From: Endomicrobium sp.
Lineage (GTDB): Bacteria > Elusimicrobiota > Endomicrobiia > Endomicrobiales > Endomicrobiaceae
Length of the DNA: 5,684 nucleotides
Assembly: GCA_031277075.1 (NCBI GenBank)
Contig: JAISLV010000061.1
Span: 1-5,684 of the forward strand
Direction: 5' to 3'
The stretch's first letter is position 1. Each line of letters starts with the position of its first letter. The notes under the pieces were generated by a model that did not search any database, had not been told where the DNA came from, and saw only the letters and a list, made by a program, of their open reading frames with translations. The position numbers and the translations under genes are program-made. Positions 1 through 5,305 of this stretch are shown here, one piece after another.

Positions 1-1
1 C

Positions 2-733
2 GCTTTGTTATTGCCATTGATATGCTCAATTCAATCTTGCGTTAAAACTGAAAATATCGTCAATACTGAACAACGTCAAGCGTATTATCGCGCTTTGTAT
101 TGCGGCGAGAACATTGAAATTGACGGTATGCCGAAAGAAAAAATATGGCAGAAAGCCGCGTGGTATCCTATAGACCAATGTTATTTAGGGACGCCTTCGT
201 ACAGTTATAGCGGCAGGTTTAAAGCATTGTGGAAAGACTATTATATTTTTCTTTTAGTTGAAATAACTGACAATAATCTTACAAATTTTCTTAAAGAAGG
301 GTTTGAAAATTATTGGCAAGGCGACTGTATTGAAATTTTTATAGATGAAGATCGCTTAGGCGGACAGCATTTGCAAAACAATAATGCTTTTGCATACCAC
401 TGTATGCACACAGGCGAGGTTATAGATATTGCTTTTGACGGTCAAGCAAAAATATTCCCAAATTCCGTCAATTATAAAGTATCGCGCGACGGCAATAAAT
501 ATTTGTGGGAGATGGAAATAACGGTTTATGGAAATAAATATAATGCCGCCGCCGCGTCAAACGAAAATGCGCGTATAAAACTATTCCCCAAAAAGAAACT
601 TGGTTTTACCGTAGCTTACGGCGACAATAACGGCGTCGGCAGAGAGGCTTTTTACGGTTCAACAAAAGGACAAGGCGACAGCGGATATATAACCTCTGAT
701 AACTTTGGAACAATGGAATTGATTGAGGAATAA
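2..733 (+). CDS. Carbohydrate-binding family 9-like exported protein, 5' end cut by window edge
   Basis: The frame is open to the left edge, so the true start probably lies outside; the TTG at 5 is only the first in-window candidate. Numbering from it, residues 1-12 are a hydrophobic run ending in SIQSC. This looks like the end of a lipoprotein signal with a loose, spirochaete-like lipobox and Cys12 as possible lipid anchor. Residues about 34-240 match the CBM9/DOMON-like beta-sandwich pattern: an opening 'EIDGMPKEKIWQKA' (the W-x-x-A segment), 'FKALWKDYYIFLLVEITD' as the core strand pair, 'WQGDCIEIFID' as the family's W-x-D-x-x-E-hydrophobic-x-x-D motif, and a closing 'GFTVAYGDNNG' and 'FGTMEL'. 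Family members bind sugars or serve as substrate-binding modules on exported proteins. No catalytic domain is seen, so this is a binding protein and not an evident enzyme. The fold assignment is good; the ligand is unknown. Confidence 0.75.
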   Translation, partial: ALLLPLICSIQSCVKTENIVNTEQRQAYYRALYCGENIEIDGMPKEKIWQKAAWYPIDQCYLGTPSYSYSGRFKALWKDYYIFLLVEITDNNLTNFLKEGFENYWQGDCIEIFIDEDRLGGQHLQNNNAFAYHCMHTGEVIDIAFDGQAKIFPNSVNYKVSRDGNKYLWEMEITVYGNKYNAAAASNENARIKLFPKKKLGFTVAYGDNNGVGREAFYGSTKGQGDSGYITSDNFGTMELIEE

Positions 734-849
734 ATCAGGGGAAAAATGTAAGTAAATATTCTAAAAATACAAGATTTAACAAAATAGGCGAATATGGAGT
801 AGATTTAAAAAGGAGAACTTTGTTAGATATTAATGGAGTATTTTTATAA
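727..849 (+). pseudogene. Start-less open frame, possible 3' remnant of a lost gene
   Basis: After the TGA at 724-726, frame 1 stays open for 40 codons to the TAA at 847-849 with no ATG or GTG. It overlaps the end of the carbohydrate-binding gene and, antisense, the last codons of the endonuclease. The composition looks protein-like and ends in VDLKRRTLLDINGVFL. A purine-rich AAAAAGGAG lies before a TTG at 814, but that would give only 11 codons. One added base near 730-733 would join this frame to the upstream gene. I recognise no family. It may be a scrap left at the insertion junction of the restriction cassette, a C-terminal extension lost by frameshift, or a chance open frame. No terminator hairpin is seen between the two convergent genes. 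Confidence 0.3.
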
Positions 850-1752
850 AAGTTCGTCAACTATTTTTGGCAAATCTTTATCTAAATCGCCTGTATATTT
901 CGCGTAAGGAATTTTGAACCTATCAAGAGCCGTCTCAAATCGTCTAAAGCCGTCTTTATCTCTTAAAGCGACCCAGCTTACATTCAATTCGTCAGCTTGA
1001 TTTTTATTTTGTTGAGACAAGGTATCTGCGACAAAAATGTCTGATTTTCTTGCAAATATTGCGTCGGCGCTTTCGGGGTTGCCTTTACCCATAAGTTTCA
1101 CTTCGCATAGATATTTTTTGCCGTCATTGACAAGATAGAAATCAATTTCTCTATCAACTTTTTTTGTTTTATCTTTTACAAAAGTCTCTGCCTTATAATA
1201 TTTCTTATCAATTTTATACAATTTGCAAAGAGCAAGCATTAAGTATTTTTCTACGCTCTTGCCTGCCGTGCTCCACAAACCGCCTCTCAACTGCGCTCTT
1301 TTGACAGCCAAAGTATTTATGATAATCAGGCTTTCGCTTACATTGAGTTCAACGCTGACGCTTTTGAGTTTTATCGTCAATATAAGTTCTATTTCTTTTT
1401 CTATTTCAACAAGAGATTGAATGCTATTATATAGCGTTTCAAAATGTTCGTTTGCCGCTTCTATAACTATGCTTCTTGCGGCAGAGCCATACATATTGCT
1501 TATTGTTTTTTTGTTTAAACCTGCATTTATTGCTATATCGTCGGCGCAAAGACTATCGTTCATAAAAGCTTTTTTATACCATTCAATAGTAATGTCTTCA
1601 GAATTTAATTTTGCAGAAACAATTTTTTTAAAAAAATTCACAGCAAACTGTAAAAATTCCGCATTTATAAGATTTACTATTTCTATACGATAATCCTGCG
1701 ATTTTATGACGCGAATAATAATGTTCTTTACTATCTGGTCTGTCAGCGTCAT
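844..1752 (-). CDS. CfrBI-family Type II restriction endonuclease
   Basis: This 302-residue protein has the layout of the CfrBI restriction endonuclease family, whose type enzyme cuts CCWWGG. I recognise it by overall sequence: the start 'MTLTDQIVKNIII', 'RIEIVNLINAEFLQFA', the conserved block 'TLAVKRAQLRGGLWSTAGK' (147-165) and 'CEVKLMGKGNPESADA' (216-231). The catalytic PD-(D/E)XK core is visible as acidic residues D200, E202 and D204 in 'DREIDFYL', followed 13 residues after D204 by E217-V-K219 in 'CEVKLMG'. Residues 60-100 ('DDIAINAGLNKKTISNMYGSA') resemble a helix-turn-helix and may contact DNA. The ATG overlaps the methyltransferase stop (ATGA) and has its own AGAGG ribosome site. All expected family parts are present, so it looks intact. 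The assignment is from memory of the family; the actual recognition sequence is not proven. The partner protecting methylase is the gene immediately upstream. Confidence 0.77.
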   Translation of the reverse strand: MTLTDQIVKNIIIRVIKSQDYRIEIVNLINAEFLQFAVNFFKKIVSAKLNSEDITIEWYKKAFMNDSLCADDIAINAGLNKKTISNMYGSAARSIVIEAANEHFETLYNSIQSLVEIEKEIELILTIKLKSVSVELNVSESLIIINTLAVKRAQLRGGLWSTAGKSVEKYLMLALCKLYKIDKKYYKAETFVKDKTKKVDREIDFYLVNDGKKYLCEVKLMGKGNPESADAIFARKSDIFVADTLSQQNKNQADELNVSWVALRDKDGFRRFETALDRFKIPYAKYTGDLDKDLPKIVDELL

Positions 1753-3131
1753 TTGCTAACCTCTTTTCTAAATTGTTCTAATGTTAAAAATTTTGTTTTT
1801 ACATTGTCAAAGAGATTTTGATTCTTATCTTTTGATTTCATATACTCAAAATATTTGTTTTCTTTTTCCGTCAAGAAAAACATCCTTTCTAACGACTTTG
1901 CTGTTTTTCCTACAGTCCCGCTTCCTGCAAAAGGGTCAAAAACCAAATCGCCTTTATACGAATAATATTGTATAACCCGCTTGCATAACTCAACGGGAAA
2001 TACCGCCGAATGAACTTTGTCAAAGCAAGGGTCTATTTTCCATACATTAGTCGTTTCATATCCGTCAGCTACTTTGCTTTTCTTAACGGTTTCATAATCA
2101 TAACTTCGTATATTCCAATCTAAAAGTTTTTCGGTTGATTTGCGATAAACCATTAAGTATTCGGTTATAGAATTAGGCTTATACCCTAACGGTTTTCTAT
2201 GCTGCATAAAACCGCCGACTCTATTTTTAACGCTCGCCTCAGGTTTTAGCCAGATGATATCGTCAATAAATTCCCAGCCGTTTTTTACTAATAACGGGTG
2301 CAAGTCAAATGGAATGCCGTATCGCTTACTTGAATGAGCGCGACTTATACGAGGAATTATTATCGGCGAAGTATTGACTATTAAAAAGCGTCCCTCTTTT
2401 GTTATTCTATGCGTTTCAATAAAAACGTTTTCTAAAAATTCTAAATAAGCGTGATAACTCGGGTAAATGGAATAATCTCTTGCATTATAATAAGGCGGCG
2501 AAGTAAAAGTTAAATGCACGCTTTCGTCAGGAACAACTTTCAACGCCTCTAAAACATCAGCATTAATAACTACATTTTTTAAGAAGTTATATGTTTGAGT
2601 ATGCGGCAATATATTTTTATTTTTATTGTCTTTTGAGAAATACTCTTTATAAATTATTGTCCTTACCATTTCGTTTGGATGATTGACGAGCGGACGCAAG
2701 TATTTTTTAACTTCATTGTCTTTTTCAAACACGAGAAGTCCACGAATAGCCTGACATACAATTTTAGGGTCTTTATCCTGTAGGAAATTAACAAGTATAC
2801 GCTTGTTGGCGGGGTTTCTTTGCCTTCCTATTGACGAGACTATCTCTCTTCGAACGTTTGTATCAGTTTCATTTTTGTAAAGATTAAATAAACTTCTTAT
2901 ATCGCTCTTGCCGTTTAATTTCCCAATATTTTTGACGGCATTAAGCCTGACCTGCGAATGATTATGACGTAAAAGGTCATACAAAAAATTAGGATTAAAA
3001 TTTTCAGGCAAATGCCCTAAACTTTCAAGTATAAAATTTATGCTTCTTACATCTCTTTGAGAATTTATAAGAGAAGAAATATCGCCGTTACCTCTATGTT
3101 TTAACTCAGTGACGTATTCTTTTGTAAGCAT
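1749..3131 (-). CDS. HEAT-repeat/beta-class DNA (cytosine-N4) methyltransferase fusion
   Basis: The 460-residue product has two parts. Residues about 44-165 form roughly four HEAT-like helical-pair repeats of about 30 residues, with repeated D/N-x-x-(V/I)-R or K steps: 'NHSQVRLNAVKNIG', 'TDTNVRREIVSSIG', 'KDPKIVCQAIRGLL' and 'HPNEMVRTIIYKEY'. Residues about 180-430 are an SAM-dependent amino-methyltransferase. The catalytic motif IV TSPPYYN is at 210-216 and precedes the SAM-binding motif I FDPFAGSGT at 398-406, with the motif X-like 'HSAVFPVEL' at 374-382. That order defines the beta class, and SPPY favours N4-cytosine, as in the CfrBI system; N6-adenine cannot be excluded. It should protect the sites cut by the endonuclease encoded immediately downstream. 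The ATG at 3131 has only a weak GGA site 8 bases upstream; an in-frame TAA just upstream excludes a longer form. The HEAT solenoid may help bind DNA, which is inference. The gene looks intact. Confidence 0.88.
   Translation of the reverse strand: MLTKEYVTELKHRGNGDISSLINSQRDVRSINFILESLGHLPENFNPNFLYDLLRHNHSQVRLNAVKNIGKLNGKSDIRSLFNLYKNETDTNVRREIVSSIGRQRNPANKRILVNFLQDKDPKIVCQAIRGLLVFEKDNEVKKYLRPLVNHPNEMVRTIIYKEYFSKDNKNKNILPHTQTYNFLKNVVINADVLEALKVVPDESVHLTFTSPPYYNARDYSIYPSYHAYLEFLENVFIETHRITKEGRFLIVNTSPIIIPRISRAHSSKRYGIPFDLHPLLVKNGWEFIDDIIWLKPEASVKNRVGGFMQHRKPLGYKPNSITEYLMVYRKSTEKLLDWNIRSYDYETVKKSKVADGYETTNVWKIDPCFDKVHSAVFPVELCKRVIQYYSYKGDLVFDPFAGSGTVGKTAKSLERMFFLTEKENKYFEYMKSKDKNQNLFDNVKTKFLTLEQFRKEVSK
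1760..1764 (-). promoter_or_regulatory. Ribosome binding site of the endonuclease
   Basis: On the minus strand AGAGG stands 7 bases before the endonuclease ATG, inside the last codons of the methyltransferase. It fixes the ATG at 1752 as the start. It also implies coupled but independent initiation as ribosomes finish the methylase. Confidence 0.7.
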
Positions 3132-3169
3132 TGTATTTATCCGTTTTTATTATCTTAGAGACACCCTTT

Positions 3170-3190
3170 ATATTATATCAAGCATAATAT
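3170..3190 (-). promoter_or_regulatory. Extended -10 promoter P2 overlapped by a 7-7-7 inverted repeat
   Basis: On the minus strand TGATATAAT (3180-3172) is an ideal extended -10 element about 40 bases before the methylase ATG; a -35 box is weak, as expected for this promoter type. ATATTAT (3170-3176) and ATAATAT (3184-3190) form a perfect inverted repeat with a 7-base spacer, exactly covering the -10. This is the geometry of an operator for a dimeric repressor. No controller-protein gene lies in the cassette, so the regulator would be encoded elsewhere or be the methylase itself. The repeat is AT-only, so it could also be chance. Confidence 0.45.
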
Positions 3191-3195
3191 GAATT

Positions 3196-3284
3196 CGCAG
3201 GTAAAATGTTGCAGTCCATTTGCGAAAGGCTGCTTTGTAAAACTCACAAAATTAGAGAGCATTTTAAAAAAGTTTTCCCCTGCG
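3196..3284 (-). ncRNA. Foldable leader segment upstream of the methyltransferase
   Basis: In the transcript from P1, CGCAGG (3284-3279) can pair with CCTGCG (3201-3196), and the neighbouring TAAAATG (3266-3260) with CATTTTA (3208-3202). The two stems are contiguous on one side and split by a 12-base bulge on the other. Inside, GCAGCC (3233-3228) pairs with GGACTGC (3217-3211) with one bulged A, capped by TTT-CGC-AAA. Thirteen outer pairs plus a nested hairpin suggest a real fold. I match it to no known riboswitch class. It may be a 5' leader, a separate small RNA, or part of a dispersed repeat that happens to fold. Confidence 0.35.
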
Positions 3285-3309
3285 CTCAATCAGTATAGAT
3301 AACATTTGT

Positions 3310-3339
3310 ATTATATAGCATCGTCTCTATATTTGTCAA
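3310..3339 (-). promoter_or_regulatory. Strong sigma-70-type promoter P1 for the restriction-modification operon
   Basis: On the minus strand a perfect TTGACA (3334-3339) is followed after 18 bases by a perfect TATAAT (3310-3315). Transcription should start near 3303, leaving about 170 bases of leader before the methylase ATG. The spacer contains AGAGAC, whose complement GTCTCT recurs just downstream of promoter P2. Consensus this good is unlikely by chance even in AT-rich DNA. Confidence 0.65.
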
Positions 3340-3462
3340 TAATAATGCGTTTCAAATTTTAAGCGTATAATCCTTGACGCATTTGAAAACATCCGCTTTT
3401 TTAATCTCTGTCTTTACAGAAAAGAGATAAGCAGGGAATATAATCTTTTAGAAAATCAAACA

Positions 3463-4896
3463 TTACGGGCGCGTTTTGCTGCGCAAAGTCTTTTTGCTTA
3501 CTTTTACTTTCTCTGAAATTAAATAACATATATATACGGCAAAAATCCATATCGGAACGGCTATAACCTGCTTTGCCATGCCAAGACGCGGCAAACACAT
3601 AGCCGCTAAAATAAACGCTATAAAAATTAAAGTCAAATAGTTTGAAAATGGATAAAACGGCGACGGGAAAAGCGTCTTCACGTTTTCTTTTATTTTTTGC
3701 TTTTTAAATTTTATATGCGTTAAAGCTATCAACGCCCAATTTATAACAAGGCAGGCTACGACAAAACTCATAGAAATTTGGAAAGCGTCAAACCAATTGG
3801 GGATAAAATAATTCAACGGAACTACCAAAAAAGTTAAAGCCCCTGAAAACCATAAAGACGCAAAAGGAATGCCGCGCGCGTTTGTTTTTGTAAAAATTTG
3901 CGGAGCGTTTTGCTGAAGAGAAAGCCCGTAAAGCATTCTGCTGTTTGAATAGACGCAGCTATTGTAGACCGATAAAGCCGCAGTTAGAATAATAAAGTTC
4001 AAAGCCCAAGCGGCGTATTTAAAGCCGATTTTATCAAAAATCATAACGAAAGGACTGTCTGTAGGCGCTAAATTGCTCCAATGGTAAAGCGACAAAAGCA
4101 CGGTAAGAGTTCCAATGTAAAAAACTAAAATACGAAATATCACCTGATTTACGGCTTTGGGAATTGTTTTTTGAGGCTGGTCGGTTTCAGCCGCAGCGAT
4201 GCCTACAAGTTCTAGCCCTCCAAAAGCGAAAGTTATTATAGGAATAGCCGCAATTAAGCCCATAATTCCATATGGTAAAAATCCGCTGTAAGAAACGTCG
4301 CCGAGATGTTTGCCTATAGAGGCGGCTTGCCAGAGATTTTTAAACGTAGCGCCGTCTACAAGAGACGGCTGTAAAATGAGAATATATAAGCCTGTTATTA
4401 TCATCGCGCAGATAGCCGCGATTTTAATTATTGAAAAAGAAAACTCCATTTCTCCATATGCTCTTACCGCAGTCATATTTACCGCGTTAATTAAAGCGAA
4501 AAATAATAACGCGCTTTGCCAAGTGGGCAAAGACGGGAACCAATACTGCATATACGCCGCTATTGCCGTAAGTTCTGAAATTCCAACCATAACGTATAAA
4601 ATCCAATAATTCCACCCCGCTAAAAAGCCGGGAAAAGTTCCCCAATATTTATAGGCAAAATATCCAAAAGATCCCGCCATAGGCTCTTGCGTATCCATTT
4701 CGCCAAGCTGGCGCATAATTGAAAACACTAAAATTCCCGCAATAAGGTATCCTAAAATTACGGCGGGCCCTGCGGAAAAAATTGCGCTTCCCGTCCCTAA
4801 AAACAAGCCCGTCCCTACCGCTCCTCCAAGCGCGATAAACTGTATATGCCGGTTTTTTAATTTGCGTTTTAAAGCGCTTGGCTGCGGTTCTTGCAT
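3463..4896 (-). CDS. aroP: Amino acid permease, AroP/PheP-like (APC superfamily)
   Basis: This 477-residue integral inner-membrane protein matches the amino acid transporter (AAT) branch of the APC superfamily, typically 450-480 residues with 12 helices, which imports amino acids with protons. Family landmarks: 'NRHIQFIALGGAVGTGLFLG' (15-34, helix 1 substrate loop), 'MRQLGEM' (61-67), 'GSFGYFAYKYWG' (75-86), 'GWNYW' (94-98), 'FAFGGLELVGIAAAE' (223-237, the broken helix 6), 'IPKAVNQVIFRI' (245-256) and 'ALSVYNSCVYSNSRMLYGL' (307-325). The last block and the overall run look closest to E. coli AroP and PheP, which carry aromatic amino acids, but substrate is not proven; other AAT members such as GabP or ProY are alternatives. 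Compared with AroP as I remember it, about 12 extra residues sit near 192-203. The start at 4896 has a strong AAGGGG site. It appears monocistronic or leads by read-through into the restriction cassette. Confidence 0.9.
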   Translation of the reverse strand: MQEPQPSALKRKLKNRHIQFIALGGAVGTGLFLGTGSAIFSAGPAVILGYLIAGILVFSIMRQLGEMDTQEPMAGSFGYFAYKYWGTFPGFLAGWNYWILYVMVGISELTAIAAYMQYWFPSLPTWQSALLFFALINAVNMTAVRAYGEMEFSFSIIKIAAICAMIITGLYILILQPSLVDGATFKNLWQAASIGKHLGDVSYSGFLPYGIMGLIAAIPIITFAFGGLELVGIAAAETDQPQKTIPKAVNQVIFRILVFYIGTLTVLLSLYHWSNLAPTDSPFVMIFDKIGFKYAAWALNFIILTAALSVYNSCVYSNSRMLYGLSLQQNAPQIFTKTNARGIPFASLWFSGALTFLVVPLNYFIPNWFDAFQISMSFVVACLVINWALIALTHIKFKKQKIKENVKTLFPSPFYPFSNYLTLIFIAFILAAMCLPRLGMAKQVIAVPIWIFAVYICYLISEKVKVSKKTLRSKTRP

Positions 4897-4902
4897 AAAC
4901 TT

Positions 4903-4908
4903 CCCCTT
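4903..4908 (-). promoter_or_regulatory. Ribosome binding site of the permease
   Basis: On the minus strand AAGGGG stands 6 bases before the ATG at 4896, and the encoded N-terminus aligns with family members from there. This supports the chosen start. Confidence 0.75.
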
Positions 4909-4922
4909 TAAAATATTTAGCT

Positions 4923-4953
4923 ATTTTACAAAATTTTTTATCAAACTTGCCAA
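4923..4953 (-). promoter_or_regulatory. Candidate sigma-70 promoter of the permease
   Basis: On the minus strand TTGGCA (4948-4953, 5 of 6 consensus) is followed after 19 bases by TAAAAT (4923-4928, 5 of 6). The spacing is longer than the ideal 17, so this is tentative. It would start transcription about 20 bases before the permease ATG and just outside the inverted-repeat element. A start further upstream, through that element, is the alternative. Confidence 0.35.
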
Positions 4954-4957
4954 GAGC

Positions 4958-5135
4958 GGCGTCTCTAAAAACCCTAACGCCGGGTTTTGTCTTGCGCCTT
5001 GAGACATTGTCTCTGCGGATTGTTGCATCAGAAAATTTGTCCGTCCTTGCTCTTATGACGCGGCTTGCATTTTCTCCTTTGACCTGCCGCAAAATTTGCG
5101 GCAAGCACAAACATTATAGGTTTTTAGAGACACCC
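4958..5135 (-). repeat. 178-bp element bounded by 16-bp inverted repeats, with internal hairpins
   Basis: The arms at 4958-4973 (GGCGTCTCTAAAAACC) and 5119-5134 (GGTTTTTAGAGACACC) are inverted copies with one mismatch. In minus-strand RNA that mismatch becomes a U-G pair, giving 16 continuous pairs. Inside are a 19-base palindrome at 5085-5103 (TGCCGCAAAATTTGCGGCA), a 13-base one at 5001-5013 (GAGACATTGTCTC), and a 7-pair hairpin at 4968-4974/4982-4988 (AAAACCC with GGGTTTT) that shares bases with the left arm. It has no transposase and I see no target-site duplication at the edges. It could be a MITE-like or dispersed repeat, or a structured leader of the permease. The minus strand is also open across it, running on out of frame into the permease. 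I judge that frame a shadow, although its start resembles repeat-encoded frames I vaguely associate with Treponema. Confidence 0.5.
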
Positions 5136-5305
5136 ATTGTTGATTGACTGATAGAAGTAAAATATACTATCGCGTTTTTTTGATAATTTTTTAAGCTGCG
5201 ATATATCAGAATTAGGTCTTTGAAAGAAAGAAATGCAGTTTTTTAAGGGGTTGACGATAGGTATCGGTAAGAATAAGCTATTTTAAACTTTCGGCGTTTC
5301 TTTGT
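5136..5305. other. Intergenic stretch between the surface-protein gene and the repeat element
   Basis: No gene is supported here. Seen on reading: TATCGC (5168-5173) with GCGATA (5198-5203) around an AT-rich 24-base loop, and a small palindrome CGATAGGTATCG at 5255-5266. A plus-strand ATG at 5233 opens only 17 codons. No T-run follows either hairpin in the minus direction, so I do not call a terminator for the surface-protein gene. If the frameshift suggested for that gene is real, its coding region extends into this stretch down to 5283. Confidence 0.4.

Larger units (their letters stand above)
3132..3462. other. 331-bp regulatory region between permease and methyltransferase
   Basis: This stretch between the permease stop and the methylase start has no convincing gene. 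It holds two minus-strand promoters, a foldable leader and an operator-like inverted repeat, listed separately. A minus-strand ATG at 3261 opens 29 codons (MLSNFVSFTK...), but it has no well-placed ribosome site; I have a vague memory of similar frames repeated in Treponema genomes. Near the permease end there are inverted repeats: AATGCGT at 3344-3350 with ACGCATT at 3377-3383, and ATCTCT at 3404-3409 with AGAGAT at 3423-3428. Neither is followed by a T-run in the direction of permease transcription, so I do not call a terminator and read-through into the cassette is possible. Confidence 0.6.

Noticed and set aside
3132..3303. Small controller (C) protein gene upstream of the methyltransferase
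   Set aside because: The only frames are 13 and 29 codons with no helix-turn-helix and no well-placed ribosome site; real C proteins are about 70-100 residues.
3156..3329. TAGAGAC (3156-3162) and GTCTCTA (3323-3329) as ends of a second copy of the 178-bp element
   Set aside because: Only 7 bases match, the arms point the opposite way to those at 4958 and 5134, and the interiors do not resemble each other.
3394..3433. Hairpin-like sequence just past the permease stop as a Rho-independent terminator
   Set aside because: The stem is short and AU-rich, and in the direction of permease transcription it is followed by A residues rather than a U-run.
3401..3598. Minus-strand 65-codon frame over the end of the permease
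   Set aside because: It overlaps the well-conserved C-terminal coding region of the permease in another frame and shows no recognisable domain.
4649..5110. Long minus-strand open frame across the repeat element and the start of the permease
   Set aside because: It is out of frame with the permease, rich in Arg and Lys as expected of a shadow frame, and has no ribosome site at its ATG; the permease frame is clearly the real one.
5251..5284. Plus-strand TTGACG with a downstream AT-rich stretch as a promoter
   Set aside because: The matching -10 is poor and no plus-strand gene follows; the only downstream frame is 17 codons or runs antisense to the surface-protein gene.
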